From assembly GCA_964537685.1 (NCBI GenBank), contig CAZICM010000086.1, positions 1 through 33,516 on the forward strand: a DNA stretch of 33,516 bases, read 5' to 3'. This document shows positions 32,393-33,516 of this stretch, piece after piece. Every line of letters begins with the position of its first letter. The first letter of the stretch is position 1. The notes below the pieces were generated by a model. The model saw only the letters and a list, made by a program, of their open reading frames with translations. It was not told the DNA's origin and did no database searches. The position numbers were made by a program, and so were the translations under genes. The DNA comes from CAZICM01 sp964537685 (GTDB taxonomy: Bacteria > Myxococcota_A > Polyangia > Polyangiales > Polyangiaceae).

Positions 32393-32620
32393 TTTGCAAG
32401 ATGTGCAAACGCCTTTTCATGTCCGTGCGCGCAAGCTGCACGCCGTGAAATGACCTTTCCAGGAAAACATCGCCGCGTATGCACAGCGTGCAGGGCAGGC
32501 AAGCGGGCTTTGACGACCCATCGCAAGGCTTGAAAGCGGCCTTCAAGAAACTTCAAAAGCGCGGTACATCGTGTGATCGGGGTTCTTTAACGGAAGCCCA
32601 AGCCAAATGCACACGGTGCA
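32393..32620. other. Non-coding stretch with TGCA-type palindromes
   Basis: Between the Uma2-like gene and the end of the minus-strand coiled-coil gene (32383-32640) I find no convincing protein gene. It holds TTTGCA-AGATG-TGCAAA (32393-32409), TGCAC-AGC-GTGCA (32480-32492) and TGCAC-ACG-GTGCA (32608-32620), all perfect inverted repeats, plus a degenerate TGCACGCCGTGAA at 32437. They could be regulator sites or structured RNA elements. Confidence 0.45.
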
Positions 32621-32640
32621 GCGTGCTCTCCCGCAAGCCT

Positions 32641-33339
32641 CTAGCCCGTCGGAGCTTTGGCAACCGGAACTTCTCCCTGTGGCGCTCCGCCTTCGCCATC
32701 TTCGGCTCGGCTTGGGCCATCCGTTGAATCCCTAAAATAAGAATCAGCTTCCTTTTTGTCCCCCGTGATCGCCAATAGCTCACCGTGAATTTTAACCCGA
32801 GCCGAATCCACTTTCATTTTAAACTGACGAACTTTGGAACGGGAGAGTGTAAGCGCCAGCTCTGCCGCATCTGTATTTGCATCGGCTTGCTTCAGGGTAT
32901 GGACATCATTTGTAAAATCCGTCTCATAAGCGATCCGGAGGGGGTGATTGGCCGAAAGCGCGCCCAATTCGCCGAGAATACGATCATTTTCGGCGATTTG
33001 TTCATCGAGGGCGAGCCGATTGATCTTAGAGGGGGAGAGCGTGGGAAACATCACCTCATAATCCTTGGGAAAGGCTGCGCGGGCTGTGCCTCCAATGGCG
33101 TTAAGGCGTTTATCGGTGCGATGATCCCTGCGTTTTCGAAGAGCAATATTCAACGTTAAGAACTCCTCGGCCTGTTCCAGCTCGGCGCGGTGCTGCCGAA
33201 GTTCGGCGAGGAGCGAATTCGGTTCGGCGGCGAGGGCAGAGATCTCGGGCTTTTCTTCTTCTGCGGTGAGTGAAGCACCGAGATGGACGAGGTCGAGGCG
33301 GAAGGTATCAAGGGATGCGTTTTGTCCGAGCAATCTCAT
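32641..33339 (-). CDS. Hypothetical coiled-coil protein
   Basis: This 232-aa protein is not recognised. It has no signal peptide. Residues about 40-75 form a coiled coil (LLAELRQHRAELEQAEEFL), and helical segments continue through the middle. The C-terminal part (KIHGELLAITGDKKEADSYF) is followed by a low-complexity Gly/Pro/Glu tail. The ATG has AAGGAG nine bases upstream. It lies between two copies of the 56-bp leader and loosely resembles the protein at 309-920 in length, composition and C-terminal block. Being inserted between two repeats, it may be part of the repeated unit. Confidence 0.75.
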   Translation of the reverse strand: MRLLGQNASLDTFRLDLVHLGASLTAEEEKPEISALAAEPNSLLAELRQHRAELEQAEEFLTLNIALRKRRDHRTDKRLNAIGGTARAAFPKDYEVMFPTLSPSKINRLALDEQIAENDRILGELGALSANHPLRIAYETDFTNDVHTLKQADANTDAAELALTLSRSKVRQFKMKVDSARVKIHGELLAITGDKKEADSYFRDSTDGPSRAEDGEGGAPQGEVPVAKAPTG

Positions 33340-33373
33340 GGATGCGGTCTCCTTGGGTTGGTGTTTGAAAGGG

Positions 33374-33403
33374 ATGGTATTGGGTGGGCTCGGGGTGGGT
33401 CAA
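33374..33403 (-). promoter_or_regulatory. Candidate promoter of the coiled-coil gene
   Basis: On the minus strand TTGACC (33398-33403) and TACCAT (33374-33379) stand 18 bp apart, about 35 bp before the start codon. The match is fair, and the region is otherwise unexplained. Confidence 0.35.
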
Positions 33404-33460
33404 GAGGAATTTTTGGGCGGGGAGATTGCGAGCCGATGACAATGAAATCGTATATGCTTA

Positions 33461-33516
33461 GCCAATACGATCGATGATAAAAAAAAATCTTGCGTATGGC
33501 ATTTTATCGTTGTAGA
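33461..33516 (+). repeat. 56-bp direct repeat, copy 2, cut by the window end
   Basis: It is identical to 31313-31368 up to the last base of the window, so the true repeat may be longer. By analogy to copy 1, a Uma2-like reading frame should start immediately beyond the edge. Confidence 0.9.

Noticed and set aside
32437..32492. 43-bp spacing between two TGCAC palindromes, matching the 43-bp repeat at the window start
   Set aside because: The sequences between the palindromes are not similar to each other or to the repeat, so the shared number looks accidental.
32479..32727. 82-aa reading frame after the Uma2-like gene
   Set aside because: No ribosome site, no family resemblance, and it overlaps the end of the coiled-coil gene on the other strand.

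Overview
The window looks like a chromosomal piece of a myxobacterium-like organism (Myxococcota), moderately GC-rich. The support is a MYXO-CTERM-like C-terminus on a secreted hydrolase, a Hanks-type Ser/Thr kinase with a Pro-rich linker, an NtrC-type sigma54 activator, a Uma2-like protein with an EGKLEGK tail, and several Tat, lipoprotein and zinc-ribbon membrane proteins. No rRNA, tRNA, CRISPR array, integrase or transposase was seen. Starts were moved inward from the longest reading frame where a ribosome site or family length argued for it; those cases are noted.

Layout. 1-172 is a decaying 43-bp tandem repeat, followed by a small charged protein (309-920). 921-1279 has no protein gene but holds the most interesting element: on the minus strand, a near-consensus sigma54 promoter, a very short transcript ending in a strong intrinsic terminator whose loop is oligo-C, and a palindromic activator-type site about 120 bp upstream. 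Beside it, divergently, lies a sigma54-dependent response regulator (1280-2725). This resembles what I recall of the Pxr developmental sRNA of Myxococcus. The regulator is followed by a membrane Ser/Thr kinase and a secreted alpha/beta hydrolase, in a tight + strand run (1280-5285). A radical SAM enzyme and a GYF_2-like protein lie opposite (5212-6528). A CobA-HemD fusion for tetrapyrrole/siroheme synthesis, a protein with RsbT-like character and an azoreductase-like flavoprotein follow (6585-9704).

9717-12386 is a large ArnT-like membrane glycosyltransferase. 12531-15397 is a separate-looking block: an orphan beta-class DNA methyltransferase, a perfect 13-bp-arm palindrome, and an overlapping three-gene cassette (unknown protein, coiled coil plus DUF5678-like protein, retropepsin-like aspartic protease). 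A MATE transporter and a proline-rich membrane protein (15398-18313) face it.

18340-25220 holds a class I aminotransferase, a PhoR-like orphan sensor kinase, a trypsin/HtrA-like lipoprotein protease, a three-zinc-ribbon membrane protein and a DASS/SLC13 anion transporter. 25212-30346 is centred on arginine synthesis: an M20 peptidase divergent from argC-argB, followed by a small unknown protein and a Tat-exported amine-oxidase-like lipoprotein. 30354-33516 holds a secreted unknown protein, a Uma2-like protein, a non-coding stretch with TGCAC-N3-GTGCA palindromes, a coiled-coil protein, and at the very edge an exact second copy of the 56-bp leader of the Uma2-like gene. This suggests a second family member begins just beyond the window.
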